Shown: positions 8,668-16,045 of the stretch, one piece after another
How the letters are laid out: each line of letters opens with the position of its first letter
Position numbering within the stretch: position 1 is the stretch's first letter
From: Nesterenkonia marinintestina
GTDB lineage: Bacteria > Actinomycetota > Actinomycetes > Actinomycetales > Micrococcaceae
Assembly (NCBI RefSeq): GCF_025420485.1
Contig: NZ_JAOEFD010000002.1
Location: 183,113-247,112, forward strand
Length of the DNA: 64,000 nucleotides
Reading direction: 5' to 3'
Notes under the pieces: generated by a model
Database searches by the model: none
Told to the model about the DNA's origin: nothing
Seen by the model: only the letters and a program-made list of their open reading frames with translations
Translations under genes and position numbers: made by a program

Positions 8668-9169
8668 GCGTCCTCTCGAAGACCTTCCGCGTGTCGGCGT
8701 CGAACAGCACGAAGCGCACGTCGTCGATCCCGGTCCACGGGCCCTCGTCGAGGACCCTGCGCGCGGCGCGCGCGACGTCGCGGGCCTCCCAGCCGTAGAC
8801 CCCGGCTCCGATCGCTGGGAAGGCGACGGATTCTGCGCTCAGCTCGGCGGCGGTCTCCAGGCTCCGGCGGAAGCAGGAGGCGAGCACCTCCGGGTCGGTC
8901 TCGCCGGCCCTGCGGTTCGGACCCACCGTGTGGATGATCCAGCGCGCGGGCATCTGTCCGGCGCCGGTGGCCACGGCGTCGCCTGCGGGGAGCCCGTCGG
9001 GCAGATCCTGCTGTCGCAGCGTGCGGCACTCTTCGAGCAGGCTCGGGCCGGCCGCCCGATGGATCGCTCCGTCCACGCCTCCGCCGCCCAGCAGAGAGGA
9101 GTTGGCCGCGTTCACCACGGCGTCGACGGCCTCGTCGGTGATGTCGCCTTCGGTCACGGTGATGTGCAT
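8654..9169 (-). CDS. Macrodomain protein (O-acetyl-ADP-ribose deacetylase family)
   Basis: A 171-residue stand-alone macrodomain that binds ADP-ribose and in its MacroD relatives removes ADP-ribose or O-acetyl groups. Visible signatures are GDITDEAVDAVVNAANSSLLGGGGVDGAIHRAAG (residues 8-41) and FPAIGAGVYGW near residue 120, the two phosphate-binding loops. The ATG at 9169 is preferred because an AAGGAG Shine-Dalgarno precedes it; longer in-frame readings exist upstream. It lies 10 nt downstream of the aldo/keto reductase on the same strand and is probably co-transcribed with it. Confidence 0.88.
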   Translation of the reverse strand: MHITVTEGDITDEAVDAVVNAANSSLLGGGGVDGAIHRAAGPSLLEECRTLRQQDLPDGLPAGDAVATGAGQMPARWIIHTVGPNRRAGETDPEVLASCFRRSLETAAELSAESVAFPAIGAGVYGWEARDVARAARRVLDEGPWTGIDDVRFVLFDADTRKVFERTLTPR

Positions 9170-9179
9170 CGGTGCTCCT

Positions 9180-10004
9180 TCAGCCGGTGAAGGTGTCGGG
9201 ATGTGCGCCGCGGCGTCCGTCCGCACCACGGTCGAGGGCGGTGATCGAGCTCATCTGCTCGTCCGAGAGCTGGAAGCTGTGCAGATCGAAGTTCTCACGC
9301 ATACGCTCCCGGGTGCTCGACTTCGGGATGATGACGTCCCCGCGCTGCAGGTGCCAGCGGAGGATGACCTGCGCGGGTGAGGCGTCGAGCTGGTCGGCGA
9401 CCTCGCGGACCGTGGGGTCGTCGAATTCGTCGCCTCGGCCCAGCGGCGACCACGCCTCGACGACGATGCCGTGCTCGCGGCAGCAGGAGCGCACCGCATC
9501 GTTGGCGAAGTAGGGGTGGACCTCGATCTGGTTCACCGCGGGGACGACGCCGGTCTCCCGGACGAGGGCCTCGACGTGCTCCGGTTCGAAGTTCGAGACG
9601 CCGACGGCCTTCGCCCGTCCGGACTCCGCGATCTCCAGCATGGTCCGCCAGGTGGAGACGAAGTCGCCGCCGTATCGGGTCGGGAGCGGCCAATGGATGA
9701 GGAACAGGTCGACGTAGTCGGTGCCCAGGGCCCGAAGGGACCGGTCGAAGCTCTCCAGGGCGTCGTCGTGACGATGCACGTCGTTGTCCAGCTTGGTGGT
9801 GATGAACACCTCCGAGCGGTCGACTCCGGAGCGGCGCACCCCCTCGCCGACTCCGGCCTCGTTGCCGTACATCTGGGCGGTGTCCAGATGCCGGTAGCCG
9901 AGGCCGAGGGCCTCTGCGACCATCGTCGCGGTGTCCTCGGTGGCGTAGGTGCCGTATCCGATCTGCGGGATGGAGGTGCCGGAGTTCAGAGGCAGAGTGC
10001 TCAT
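9180..10004 (-). CDS. Aldo/keto reductase
   Basis: A 274-residue NADPH-dependent reductase of the AKR superfamily, close to 2,5-diketo-D-gluconate reductase-like members. The sequence shows the TIM-barrel start IPQIGYGTYA, the catalytic-Tyr motif HLDTAQMYGNEAGVG, the active-site Lys strand VFITTKLDND, and LFLIHWP carrying the catalytic His. The cofactor segment is VIIPKSSTRERMRENFD. It probably reduces aldehydes or ketones; the natural substrate is unknown. Start at the ATG that follows a -10 box by 7 nt. Confidence 0.87.
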   Translation of the reverse strand: MSTLPLNSGTSIPQIGYGTYATEDTATMVAEALGLGYRHLDTAQMYGNEAGVGEGVRRSGVDRSEVFITTKLDNDVHRHDDALESFDRSLRALGTDYVDLFLIHWPLPTRYGGDFVSTWRTMLEIAESGRAKAVGVSNFEPEHVEALVRETGVVPAVNQIEVHPYFANDAVRSCCREHGIVVEAWSPLGRGDEFDDPTVREVADQLDASPAQVILRWHLQRGDVIIPKSSTRERMRENFDLHSFQLSDEQMSSITALDRGADGRRGAHPDTFTG

Positions 10005-10011
10005 GTCGGCG

Positions 10012-10017
10012 AGTCTA
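10012..10017 (-). promoter_or_regulatory. -10 box of a probable leaderless promoter for aldo/keto reductase
   Basis: On the minus strand TAGACT is followed by CGCCGAC and then the ATG at 10004. No Shine-Dalgarno is visible, which fits a leaderless message. Confidence 0.5.
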
Positions 10018-10151
10018 GGAGCGTAGGCGGCACCGAGTCACGGGTCCGTGCGCAGGCGACGTCCGCTCGGACCGGAGGTGCAGGCTCACCCGGCGGCTTC
10101 TGAGGCAGAATCGGGACCGGAGCATGTCATCCTCCGATCCTAGGAGCACCG

Positions 10152-10355
10152 ATGGGCAACACGGACCCGCGTCCTGTGGGCGACCTTCCGCACAGCATCG
10201 GCCGTCCGGCGTCCCAGGCGCTGGCCCTGGCCGGCTGGGACAGCCTCGCCGTGGTCGCGGCGCGCAGCGACCGCGAGCTTCTGGCCCTGCACGGGGTGGG
10301 GCCGAAGGCGGTCAGGATCCTACGAGAGGCGATCGCCGAGGAGGACGGTGCATGA
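10152..10355 (+). CDS. Small helix-hairpin-helix protein
   Basis: A 67-residue protein whose second half (LLALHGVGPKAVRILREAI) is a helix-hairpin-helix motif for sequence-independent DNA binding. The first half (IGRPASQALALAGWDSLAVVAARS) fits the preceding helical repeat of such proteins. RBS TAGGAGCACC. Its stop overlaps the ATG of the Nudix gene (ATGA), so the two are coupled, suggesting a shared role in nucleic acid or nucleotide upkeep. Confidence 0.75.
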   Translation: MGNTDPRPVGDLPHSIGRPASQALALAGWDSLAVVAARSDRELLALHGVGPKAVRILREAIAEEDGA

Positions 10356-10810
10356 TCGTCGTCGTGGCAGGCGCGATCCTCCGATCGACCGGCACCGGTG
10401 TGCAGGAGCTGCTGATCGCCCGGCGCACGGCGCCGGAGTCGTTGGCGGGCCTGTGGGAGTTCCCGGGCGGCAAGTTGGAGCCGGGGGAGGATCCACGGGT
10501 CGGGGCGGTGCGTGAGCTGGCCGAGGAGCTCGGCGTCGACGTCGTGCTGGGGGAGGAGCTGACCTCTCCGACGGCGCTGGAGTTCGAGGCGGGCCACGGC
10601 TGGAGGCTGAACGACGAGGCAGTGATGCGCCTGTTCCTGGGGCGGCTCCGCGACGACTCGCCGGAGCCGCAGGCGCTGGCGGACCACGACCGCGTCATAT
10701 GGGCTCCGGTGGGATGTTCGCTGCTCCGGTACCCGTGGATCCCGGCGGATCTGCCCATCGTCGAGGCGCTGATCCGGGCGTTAACGGGGAGACCCGCGCA
10801 GAAGCAGTGA
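10352..10810 (+). CDS. Nudix hydrolase, MutT-like
   Basis: A 152-residue hydrolase with a complete Nudix box: GGKLEPGEDPRVGAVRELAEELGV matches GX5EX7REUXEEXGU. Length and layout (N-terminal IVVVAGAILR strand, WEFPGGKLE, late WAPVG strand) are those of MutT/CTP pyrophosphohydrolase-like proteins that hydrolyse oxidised or surplus nucleotides. Start at the ATG overlapping the upstream stop. The stop codon lies in the loop of a strong hairpin terminator. Confidence 0.85.
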   Translation: MIVVVAGAILRSTGTGVQELLIARRTAPESLAGLWEFPGGKLEPGEDPRVGAVRELAEELGVDVVLGEELTSPTALEFEAGHGWRLNDEAVMRLFLGRLRDDSPEPQALADHDRVIWAPVGCSLLRYPWIPADLPIVEALIRALTGRPAQKQ

Positions 10811-10830
10811 GGAGGGCTTCTGCGCGGGTC
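10791..10830. terminator. 15-bp perfect hairpin between convergent genes
   Basis: GACCCGCGCAGAAGC (10791-10805) and GCTTCTGCGCGGGTC (10816-10830) are perfect complements with a 10-nt loop. The loop holds the Nudix stop codon. There is no T-run, as is common in high-GC genomes. It is placed to end transcripts of the Nudix gene and possibly the facing dipeptidase gene. Confidence 0.8.
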
Positions 10831-10854
10831 GCGCTTCCCATCGCGCACCATGAT

Positions 10855-10956
10855 TAGAACACGTATTCTACGCACCCTGCAAGTCATCAGATCGGTCGAT
10901 CGAAGATGTCTTCGACGGCGAGAACCTGTGAGGAAACTGTCAGAACACGGGTTCGA
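10855..10956. repeat. Three 16-bp LexA-box-like palindromes in a convergent intergenic gap
   Basis: TAGAACACGTATTCTA (10855-10870), TCGAAGATGTCTTCGA (10900-10915) and CAGAACACGGGTTCGA (10941-10956) share a 6-4-6 dyad layout. They resemble the actinobacterial SOS box TCGAAC-N4-GTTCGA. Start-to-start spacing is 45 and 41 bp. No annotated gene starts here: the Nudix gene ends on one side and the dipeptidase gene ends on the other. Function unknown. Confidence 0.5.
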
Positions 10957-10971
10957 TCAGGCCCGTGGTCG

Positions 10972-11991
10972 TCAGTCCTGCCCGCCGGACCAGGCGAGGT
11001 ACGGCGGATCGTTGGCCTTCAGGACCCGGGCCGCGTTCTCGAACCCGAGGCGGCGCAGGTCCGCATCCGACCAGCCTCGGTCTGCGAGCACAGAGAACAG
11101 TCGGGGGTAGTCGGCCGCCGACTCCAGACCGGCCGGCATGGTCGGCGTGCCGCAGAGGTCGCCGCCGAGCCCCACATGGTCGACGCCGACGCGCTCACGG
11201 AGATGGTCGACGTGGTCGGCGACGTCCTCCACCGAGGCCACCGTGCCGCCGTCGTCGTCTGAGCGGTCCGAGACGAAGCGGGGCACGAACGTCGCCATCG
11301 CCACCCCGCCGTTGCCCGGCAGCCGGTCCAACACGTCGTCCGGGATGTTGCGGGGATGGTCGGTGACCGAGCGGGCCGAGGAGTGCGAGAACATCACCGG
11401 CAGGGTGCTCAGGTCCAGGGCCTGATGCATGACCTCGTCGGAGACGTGGGAGAGGTCCACGATCATCCCGATCCGGTTCATCTCGGCGACGACCTCCCGG
11501 CCGAACTCCGTCAGGCCGCCGTGCACCCGCACGTCGGTCGCAGAATCCGCCCAGGAGTGGGTCGTCGACCAGGTCAGGGTCATGTACCGGGTCCCGAGGC
11601 GTGCATACATCCGCAGCGCCGCCAAAGAGCCGTCGATCTGCTGCCCGCCCTCGACGCCCAGCAGCGAGGCCACCCGGCCCGTCGCGACCGTGCGGCGCAC
11701 GTCCTGCGCGGTCAGCGCCCACGCGAAGTCGTCCCGGTACTCCTCCACGAGCCGGTGGACCAGGTCGATCTGCTCGAGCGTGGCCTTCACAGCCTCCGGG
11801 CCGGTGATCGAGCTGTGCACGTACACCGACCAGAACTGTGCGGCGAGGCCGCCGCGGCGGATCTGCGGGATCGTGGTGAACGGTGAGACCTCCTCGTCGT
11901 GGAGGTCCGACACCGAGGAGCCGCGGGTCTCACGCAGGTGCCAGGGCAGGTCGTTGTGGCCGTCGAAGACCGGGATCGTCGGTGAGCTCAT
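10972..11991 (-). CDS. Membrane dipeptidase family (peptidase M19)
   Basis: A 339-residue zinc hydrolase of the renal dipeptidase family, cleaving dipeptides including those with D-residues. Metal-binding features are visible: FDGHNDLPW (residues 9-17) with the HxD pair, LLGVEGGQQID with the bridging Glu, MIVDLSHVSDEVMHQALD, and FSHSSARSVTDHPRN. No signal peptide is present, so it should be cytoplasmic. A -10 box lies 6 nt before its ATG. It is transcribed alone, convergent with the Nudix operon. Confidence 0.87.
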   Translation of the reverse strand: MSSPTIPVFDGHNDLPWHLRETRGSSVSDLHDEEVSPFTTIPQIRRGGLAAQFWSVYVHSSITGPEAVKATLEQIDLVHRLVEEYRDDFAWALTAQDVRRTVATGRVASLLGVEGGQQIDGSLAALRMYARLGTRYMTLTWSTTHSWADSATDVRVHGGLTEFGREVVAEMNRIGMIVDLSHVSDEVMHQALDLSTLPVMFSHSSARSVTDHPRNIPDDVLDRLPGNGGVAMATFVPRFVSDRSDDDGGTVASVEDVADHVDHLRERVGVDHVGLGGDLCGTPTMPAGLESAADYPRLFSVLADRGWSDADLRRLGFENAARVLKANDPPYLAWSGGQD

Positions 11992-11997
11992 CGTTCC

Positions 11998-12003
11998 ACG
12001 CTA
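11998..12003 (-). promoter_or_regulatory. -10 box of a probable leaderless promoter for the dipeptidase gene
   Basis: TAGCGT on the minus strand, then GGAACG, then the ATG at 11991. No Shine-Dalgarno is present. Confidence 0.4.
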
Positions 12004-12013
12004 CCGGGCACGC

Positions 12014-12064
12014 AGCATCACCTGCCGCACAGCATCACCTGCCGCACGGCATCACCCGCCGCGC
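12014..12064. repeat. Three tandem 17-bp repeats at the 3' end of the decarboxylase gene
   Basis: AGCATCACCTGCCGCAC occurs twice without change (12014-12030, 12031-12047). A third copy with four changes (12048-12064) runs into the last codons and stop of the decarboxylase gene. The array looks like slippage duplication of the gene's 3' end, each unit carrying a TGA on the minus strand. Confidence 0.8.
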
Positions 12065-13731
12065 AGGGCGCGGGCGACGTCGTCGAGCAGCTGGGGGATG
12101 TCGTCGCGGTGGGTGACCGCTTCGATGAAGACCAGCTTGTCCTTCTGCTCCATGGTCTCGCGGCAGGCCGCGACGAGCTCCGCCTCGGTGGCGGCGCGAC
12201 GGTAGAGGTAGGAGTCCTCCTCCGCGCCGAAGAACGCAGGCGTCAGCGACCAGTCCCAGGTGGGGATGTCGTTGTAGACCTCATCGGGCCCGTGGATCAC
12301 CCGCTCGACCGTGTAGCCGTCGTTGTTGACCAGCACGATGACCGCCGGCAGCTCCTCCCGCACCATGACGCCGACCTCCTGGATGGTCAGCTGGGCGGAG
12401 CCGTCGCCGATCAGCAGCACCGGGCGCCTGTCGCGGTCGGCCAGCCCGGCACCGAGCAGGGCCGGCAGCGTGTAACCGATCGAACCCCACATCGGCTGGC
12501 CGATGAACGTCGAGTCGGCGGGGAAGCGGTGGGTGGCCATGCCGAAGTAGCTTGTCCCCTGGTCGGCGGCGACGATGTTGTGCGACTCCAGGTGGGAGGC
12601 GAGGGTCGCCCACAGCACGTCCTGGGTCAGTGCGGCGTCCGAATCGCCGCGTCCGGGCTCCGGGACCGGGGCGGGGCTGGCGGGCATGGGCTCGACGTCG
12701 AGGTCGACCAGGGCCCGACGGATCGTGTCCAGCGCCGCCTCCAGAGAGATGGGGGTGAAGACCTCGTCGCCGACGCGGGCCTCGAAGCGCGAGACCTCGA
12801 TCATGCGTGCCTGGTCCAGGTCGGTCGAGAACCCTGCGGTCGTGTTGTCCGTGAGCTCGACGCCGAGGGTGATCAGCGCTTCGGCTCCCTCCACCGTCTC
12901 GCGGACGTCCTCGGGGGAGGCCGCGCCGGCGTAGATGCCGACGAACCTGTCGTCGGACTCGTCGGCGAGCGTCTTGCCCCAGGCGAGGGTGGCGAACGGC
13001 AGGCCCGACTCGCGGATGAGCTCCTGGACCTGATCGCCGGCCCCCACGCGATGGATCAGCAGGTCGGCGAGCACCGCGGCCCGGCGGCCCGGGAGGAAGC
13101 GGCGCACCGCCTCCTCGAACGCGGCCTCCGCTCCGGCGGTCGTCACGGTCAGGTCGGTGCGCAGCGGCTCCGAGGGCGGGAACGCCGGGGTGAGGGCGAC
13201 GTCCTTGGCCAGCATGAGGTAGCCGGGCTGCCGCCGGAAGACGACGTCGCGCAGCACACGGTCGATCTCCCAGGTCGCGGTGGCGGCGTCCAGGTCGGCC
13301 TGAGCACAGGTGACCTCGGCGGCCATCCGCGCGAAGTGCTTGAAGTCCCCGTCTCCGAGGGAGTGGTGGATCTTCCGGCCCGAGGCCTGGGTGTCCTTCG
13401 GCGGCGCGCCGACGATATGCACCACCGGCACCGACTCGGCGAAGGACCCCGCCACCGCGTTGATCGCGGAGAGCTCGCCGACGCCGTAGGTCGTGAGGAA
13501 GGCACCGATGCCGCGGATCCTGGCGTATCCGTCGGCGGAGTATCCGGCGTTGAGCTCGTTGGCGGAGCCGACCCAGCGGATCTTCTCGTGGCCGACCACG
13601 TGGTCGAGGAAGTGGAGGTTGAAGTCCCCCGGCACCCCGAAGAGCTCCGTGAGGCCGAGCTCGGCGAGACGGTCGAGCAGGTAGTCGCCGATCGTGTAGT
13701 CGGGGGCGGCGTGGGCGGCTGCGCTGGTCAC
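12052..13731 (-). CDS. Thiamine pyrophosphate-dependent 2-keto acid decarboxylase (pyruvate/indolepyruvate type)
   Basis: A 559-residue ThDP enzyme that decarboxylates a 2-keto acid to the aldehyde. The N-terminal Pyr domain has LFGVPGDFNLHFLDH and the catalytic Glu in VGSANELNAGYSADGYARI. The KIHHSLGDGDF segment carries the paired His residues seen in PDC, IPDC and KDC enzymes. The C-terminal PP domain holds GDGSAQLTIQE...NNDGYTVE, the Mg/ThDP motif. Substrate (pyruvate, indolepyruvate or branched-chain keto acids) cannot be fixed. GTG start at 13731 with GGAAGGA upstream. Divergent from formaldehyde dehydrogenase. Confidence 0.87.
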   Translation of the reverse strand: MTSAAAHAAPDYTIGDYLLDRLAELGLTELFGVPGDFNLHFLDHVVGHEKIRWVGSANELNAGYSADGYARIRGIGAFLTTYGVGELSAINAVAGSFAESVPVVHIVGAPPKDTQASGRKIHHSLGDGDFKHFARMAAEVTCAQADLDAATATWEIDRVLRDVVFRRQPGYLMLAKDVALTPAFPPSEPLRTDLTVTTAGAEAAFEEAVRRFLPGRRAAVLADLLIHRVGAGDQVQELIRESGLPFATLAWGKTLADESDDRFVGIYAGAASPEDVRETVEGAEALITLGVELTDNTTAGFSTDLDQARMIEVSRFEARVGDEVFTPISLEAALDTIRRALVDLDVEPMPASPAPVPEPGRGDSDAALTQDVLWATLASHLESHNIVAADQGTSYFGMATHRFPADSTFIGQPMWGSIGYTLPALLGAGLADRDRRPVLLIGDGSAQLTIQEVGVMVREELPAVIVLVNNDGYTVERVIHGPDEVYNDIPTWDWSLTPAFFGAEEDSYLYRRAATEAELVAACRETMEQKDKLVFIEAVTHRDDIPQLLDDVARALRGG

Positions 13732-13806
13732 AGGCAGGGTCCTTCCTCAGGGTCCGGTCAGGGGTGGTGTCGGCCTCCATGATGTCAGCTCCGCAGCACC
13801 CAGGTC

Positions 13807-13863
13807 TTGTCTGCGCACCGAACAACGGGTGATACTGGCACCCCGTGTGTGATCTGTGACACA
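13807..13863 (+). promoter_or_regulatory. Promoter and CRP-like site before formaldehyde dehydrogenase
   Basis: A -35 TTGTCT (13807-13812) and -10 GATACT (13831-13836) are separated by 18 bp. The -10 lies inside a small dyad GGGTG/CACCC (13827-13843). Just downstream, TGTGATCTGTGACACA (13848-13863) is close to the CRP/GlxR consensus TGTGA-N6-TCACA. Its position after the likely start site suggests repression. Confidence 0.5.
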
Positions 13864-13920
13864 TCCTGTCGCTCAGCACTCAACCGACCCGGGGTCCGTC
13901 ACGAACAGAGGAGTCAGATC

Positions 13921-15135
13921 ATGGCCGAATCGAACCGCGTCGTCGTCTACAAGGGCCCGGGGGAGGTCGCCGTCGAGTCGATCGACCATCCCCGCCTCGA
14001 GATTCCCCAGGAGGTCGCCGATCACTTCGGAATCTCCCGCAAGGCGCCCCATGCGGCGATCCTGAAGCTCGTCACCACGAACATCTGCGGCTCCGACCAA
14101 CACATGGTCCGCGGCCGCACCACCGCCCCGGTCGGTCAGACGCTGGGGCACGAGATCACCGGCGAAGTCGTCGAAGTCGGCGAGGACGTGCAGTTCGTGC
14201 GTCAGGGCGACATCTGCTCGGTGCCGTTCAACATCGCCTGCGGTCGGTGTCGGATGTGCGACGAGGGGCACACCGGCGTCTGCCTGCACGTCAATCCGGC
14301 ACGCGCGGGGGCCGCCTACGGCTACGTGGACATGGGCGGCTGGCTCGGCGGGCAGGCCGAGTACGTCATGATCCCCTATGCGGACTTCAACCTGCTGAAG
14401 TTCCCGGACCGTGACCAGGCGCTGGAGAAGATCCTCGACCTCACGATGCTCTCGGACATCTTCCCGACCGGCTACCACGGAGCCGTCACCGCGGGGGTCA
14501 CCACCGGCTCGACCGTGTACGTCGCCGGTGCCGGCCCGGTGGGGCTCGCCGCCGCCCATGCGGCGCAGCTGCTCGGTGCTGCGGTGGTCATGGTCGGCGA
14601 CATGATCCCCGGCCGGCTCGCCCAGGCCGAGAGCTTCGGCTGCGTGGGCATCGACCTCTCCGCCGAGGGTGAGCTCGTCGACAAGATCGAAGCCGTGGTC
14701 GGAGAGCCGGAGGTCGACGCCGCCGTCGACGCCGTCGGCTTCGAGGCCCGCGGGCACGGTCAGGACGCCGACGAGGCGCCGGCCACCGTGCTCAACGACT
14801 GCATGACCGTGGCGCGCGCCGCCGCCGGCGTCGGGATTCCGGGGCTCTACGTCACCGGTGACCCCGGAGCCGTGGACGACGCCGCGAAGGAGGGCACGCT
14901 CGGAGTGCGCCTGGGACTCGGCTGGGCCAAGTCTCAGCACTTCACCACCGGCCAGTGCCCGGTGAAGCGGTACAACCGGCAGCTGATGAACATGATCCTG
15001 CACGACCGGGCACAGATCGCGAAGGCGGTCAACGCCCAGACCATCAGCCTGGACGACGCGCCCCGCGGATACGCCGAGTTCGATCAGGGTGCGGCGACGA
15101 AGTACGTGATCGACCCGCACGGGATGGTCGCCTGA
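13921..15135 (+). CDS. fdhA: Glutathione-independent formaldehyde dehydrogenase
   Basis: A 404-residue zinc-dependent medium-chain dehydrogenase matching the Pseudomonas-type enzyme that oxidises formaldehyde to formate with NAD and needs no glutathione. Motifs: catalytic zinc Cys in TTNICGSDQHMVRGR, GHEITGEVVEVG, structural zinc Cys cluster IACGRCRMCDEGHTGVC, Rossmann loop VYVAGAGPVGLAAA. Start at the ATG with AGAGGAGTC upstream. The product formate is a substrate for the formate dehydrogenase encoded at 45.7 kb. The name fdhA refers to formaldehyde dehydrogenase and should not be confused with the formate enzyme. Confidence 0.88.
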   Translation: MAESNRVVVYKGPGEVAVESIDHPRLEIPQEVADHFGISRKAPHAAILKLVTTNICGSDQHMVRGRTTAPVGQTLGHEITGEVVEVGEDVQFVRQGDICSVPFNIACGRCRMCDEGHTGVCLHVNPARAGAAYGYVDMGGWLGGQAEYVMIPYADFNLLKFPDRDQALEKILDLTMLSDIFPTGYHGAVTAGVTTGSTVYVAGAGPVGLAAAHAAQLLGAAVVMVGDMIPGRLAQAESFGCVGIDLSAEGELVDKIEAVVGEPEVDAAVDAVGFEARGHGQDADEAPATVLNDCMTVARAAAGVGIPGLYVTGDPGAVDDAAKEGTLGVRLGLGWAKSQHFTTGQCPVKRYNRQLMNMILHDRAQIAKAVNAQTISLDDAPRGYAEFDQGAATKYVIDPHGMVA

Positions 15136-15163
15136 CCCCGTACCGTGGGGTAACCAGATCAGG

Positions 15164-15179
15164 AGTGATGTGTATCACG
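15164..15179 (+). promoter_or_regulatory. CRP-like binding site upstream of the glycerol genes
   Basis: AGTGATGTGTATCACG fits TGTGA-N6-TCACA with a symmetric GTGAT/ATCAC core. It lies 65-80 bp before the glycerol facilitator start. CRP-family control of glycerol uptake is common, so cAMP-type regulation is inferred. Confidence 0.55.
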
Positions 15180-15186
15180 CACCTGA

Positions 15187-15219
15187 GATCGGCGGTCGCG
15201 GTCACCGCGGCCGCCGATC
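15187..15219 (+). promoter_or_regulatory. 33-nt near-perfect palindrome in the glycerol facilitator leader
   Basis: The left arm starts GATCGGCGG at 15187 and the right arm ends CCGCCGATC at 15219. The inner arms CGCGGT/ACCGCG meet around a single C at 15203. There are 16 pairs, one of them G-T. It may be a terminator for the upstream dehydrogenase gene, an attenuator hairpin, or an operator; there is no T-run. RBS GGAGAGG follows at 15229-15235. Confidence 0.6.
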
Positions 15220-15243
15220 CCGACCTATGGAGAGGACCTGACG

Positions 15244-15984
15244 ATGGGAACGATATTTCTCTTCGAGATCATGGGGACGGCGACCCTGCTCCTGCTGGGC
15301 GCCGGCGTCGTCGCCAATGTGGTCCTCAAGGGGACGAAGGGCTTCGGCGGCGGCTGGCTGCTGATCAACTTCGGGTGGGGTCTGGCCGTCTTCGCGGGCG
15401 TCCATGTCGCCTACGCCTCCGGGGCCCACATCAACCCGGCCGTCACGTTGGGGCTGCTGACCTCCGGCGCCGAGGAGTTCGCGCCGGGCGTCGCCGCGAA
15501 CATGCCGCACATGCTCGCCTACTTCGCCGCGCAGCTCATCGGAGCGATCATCGGCGCGGTGCTGGCGTGGGCGGCCTATAAGAAGCACTTCGACGACGAG
15601 GTCGACCCGGGTGCGATCCTGGGCGTCTTCTCCACCGGTCCGGAGAAGCGCAGCTACGGTTGGAACACCGTCACCGAGATCCTCGGCACCTACGTGCTCG
15701 TCCTGTTCGTCCTCATCTCCGGGGAGACTCCATCCGAACTCGGGCCGCTGGCAGTGGCGCTGGTCGTGGTCGGCATCGGTGCCTCCCTCGGAGGGCCGAC
15801 CGGCTACGCCATCAACCCCGCACGTGACCTCGGTCCCCGCATCGCTCACGCCCTGCTGCCCATCGCCAAGAAGGGTGCCAGCGACTGGGCCTACTCCTGG
15901 GTTCCGGTGGTCGGTCCGCTCCTGGGAGCCGTGCTCGCCGGAGGATCCGTGCAGCTGCTGCCGCTGCTCGGCGCCGGCGGCTGA
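15244..15984 (+). CDS. glpF: MIP family glycerol facilitator/aquaporin
   Basis: A 246-residue six-helix channel protein of the inner membrane that passes glycerol and small neutral solutes. Both half-helix signatures are present: SGAHINPAVTLG near residue 61 and GYAINPARDLGPR near residue 190. The Asp after the second NPAR (NPARD) is typical of glycerol-conducting members. It lies 61 nt upstream of glycerol kinase on the same strand, giving an uptake-and-trap pair. Confidence 0.88.
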   Translation: MGTIFLFEIMGTATLLLLGAGVVANVVLKGTKGFGGGWLLINFGWGLAVFAGVHVAYASGAHINPAVTLGLLTSGAEEFAPGVAANMPHMLAYFAAQLIGAIIGAVLAWAAYKKHFDDEVDPGAILGVFSTGPEKRSYGWNTVTEILGTYVLVLFVLISGETPSELGPLAVALVVVGIGASLGGPTGYAINPARDLGPRIAHALLPIAKKGASDWAYSWVPVVGPLLGAVLAGGSVQLLPLLGAGG

Positions 15985-16045
15985 CCGAACACACCTCCCG
16001 ATCCCCCGACACCTGTGACCCGCAGACCTGAGGAAGGACGTCACC

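Noticed and set aside
10850..11110. An 86-codon plus-strand frame that could explain the LexA-like boxes
   Set aside because: It is Arg/Ser-rich, overlaps the dipeptidase gene antisense, and the boxes lie within it instead of before it.
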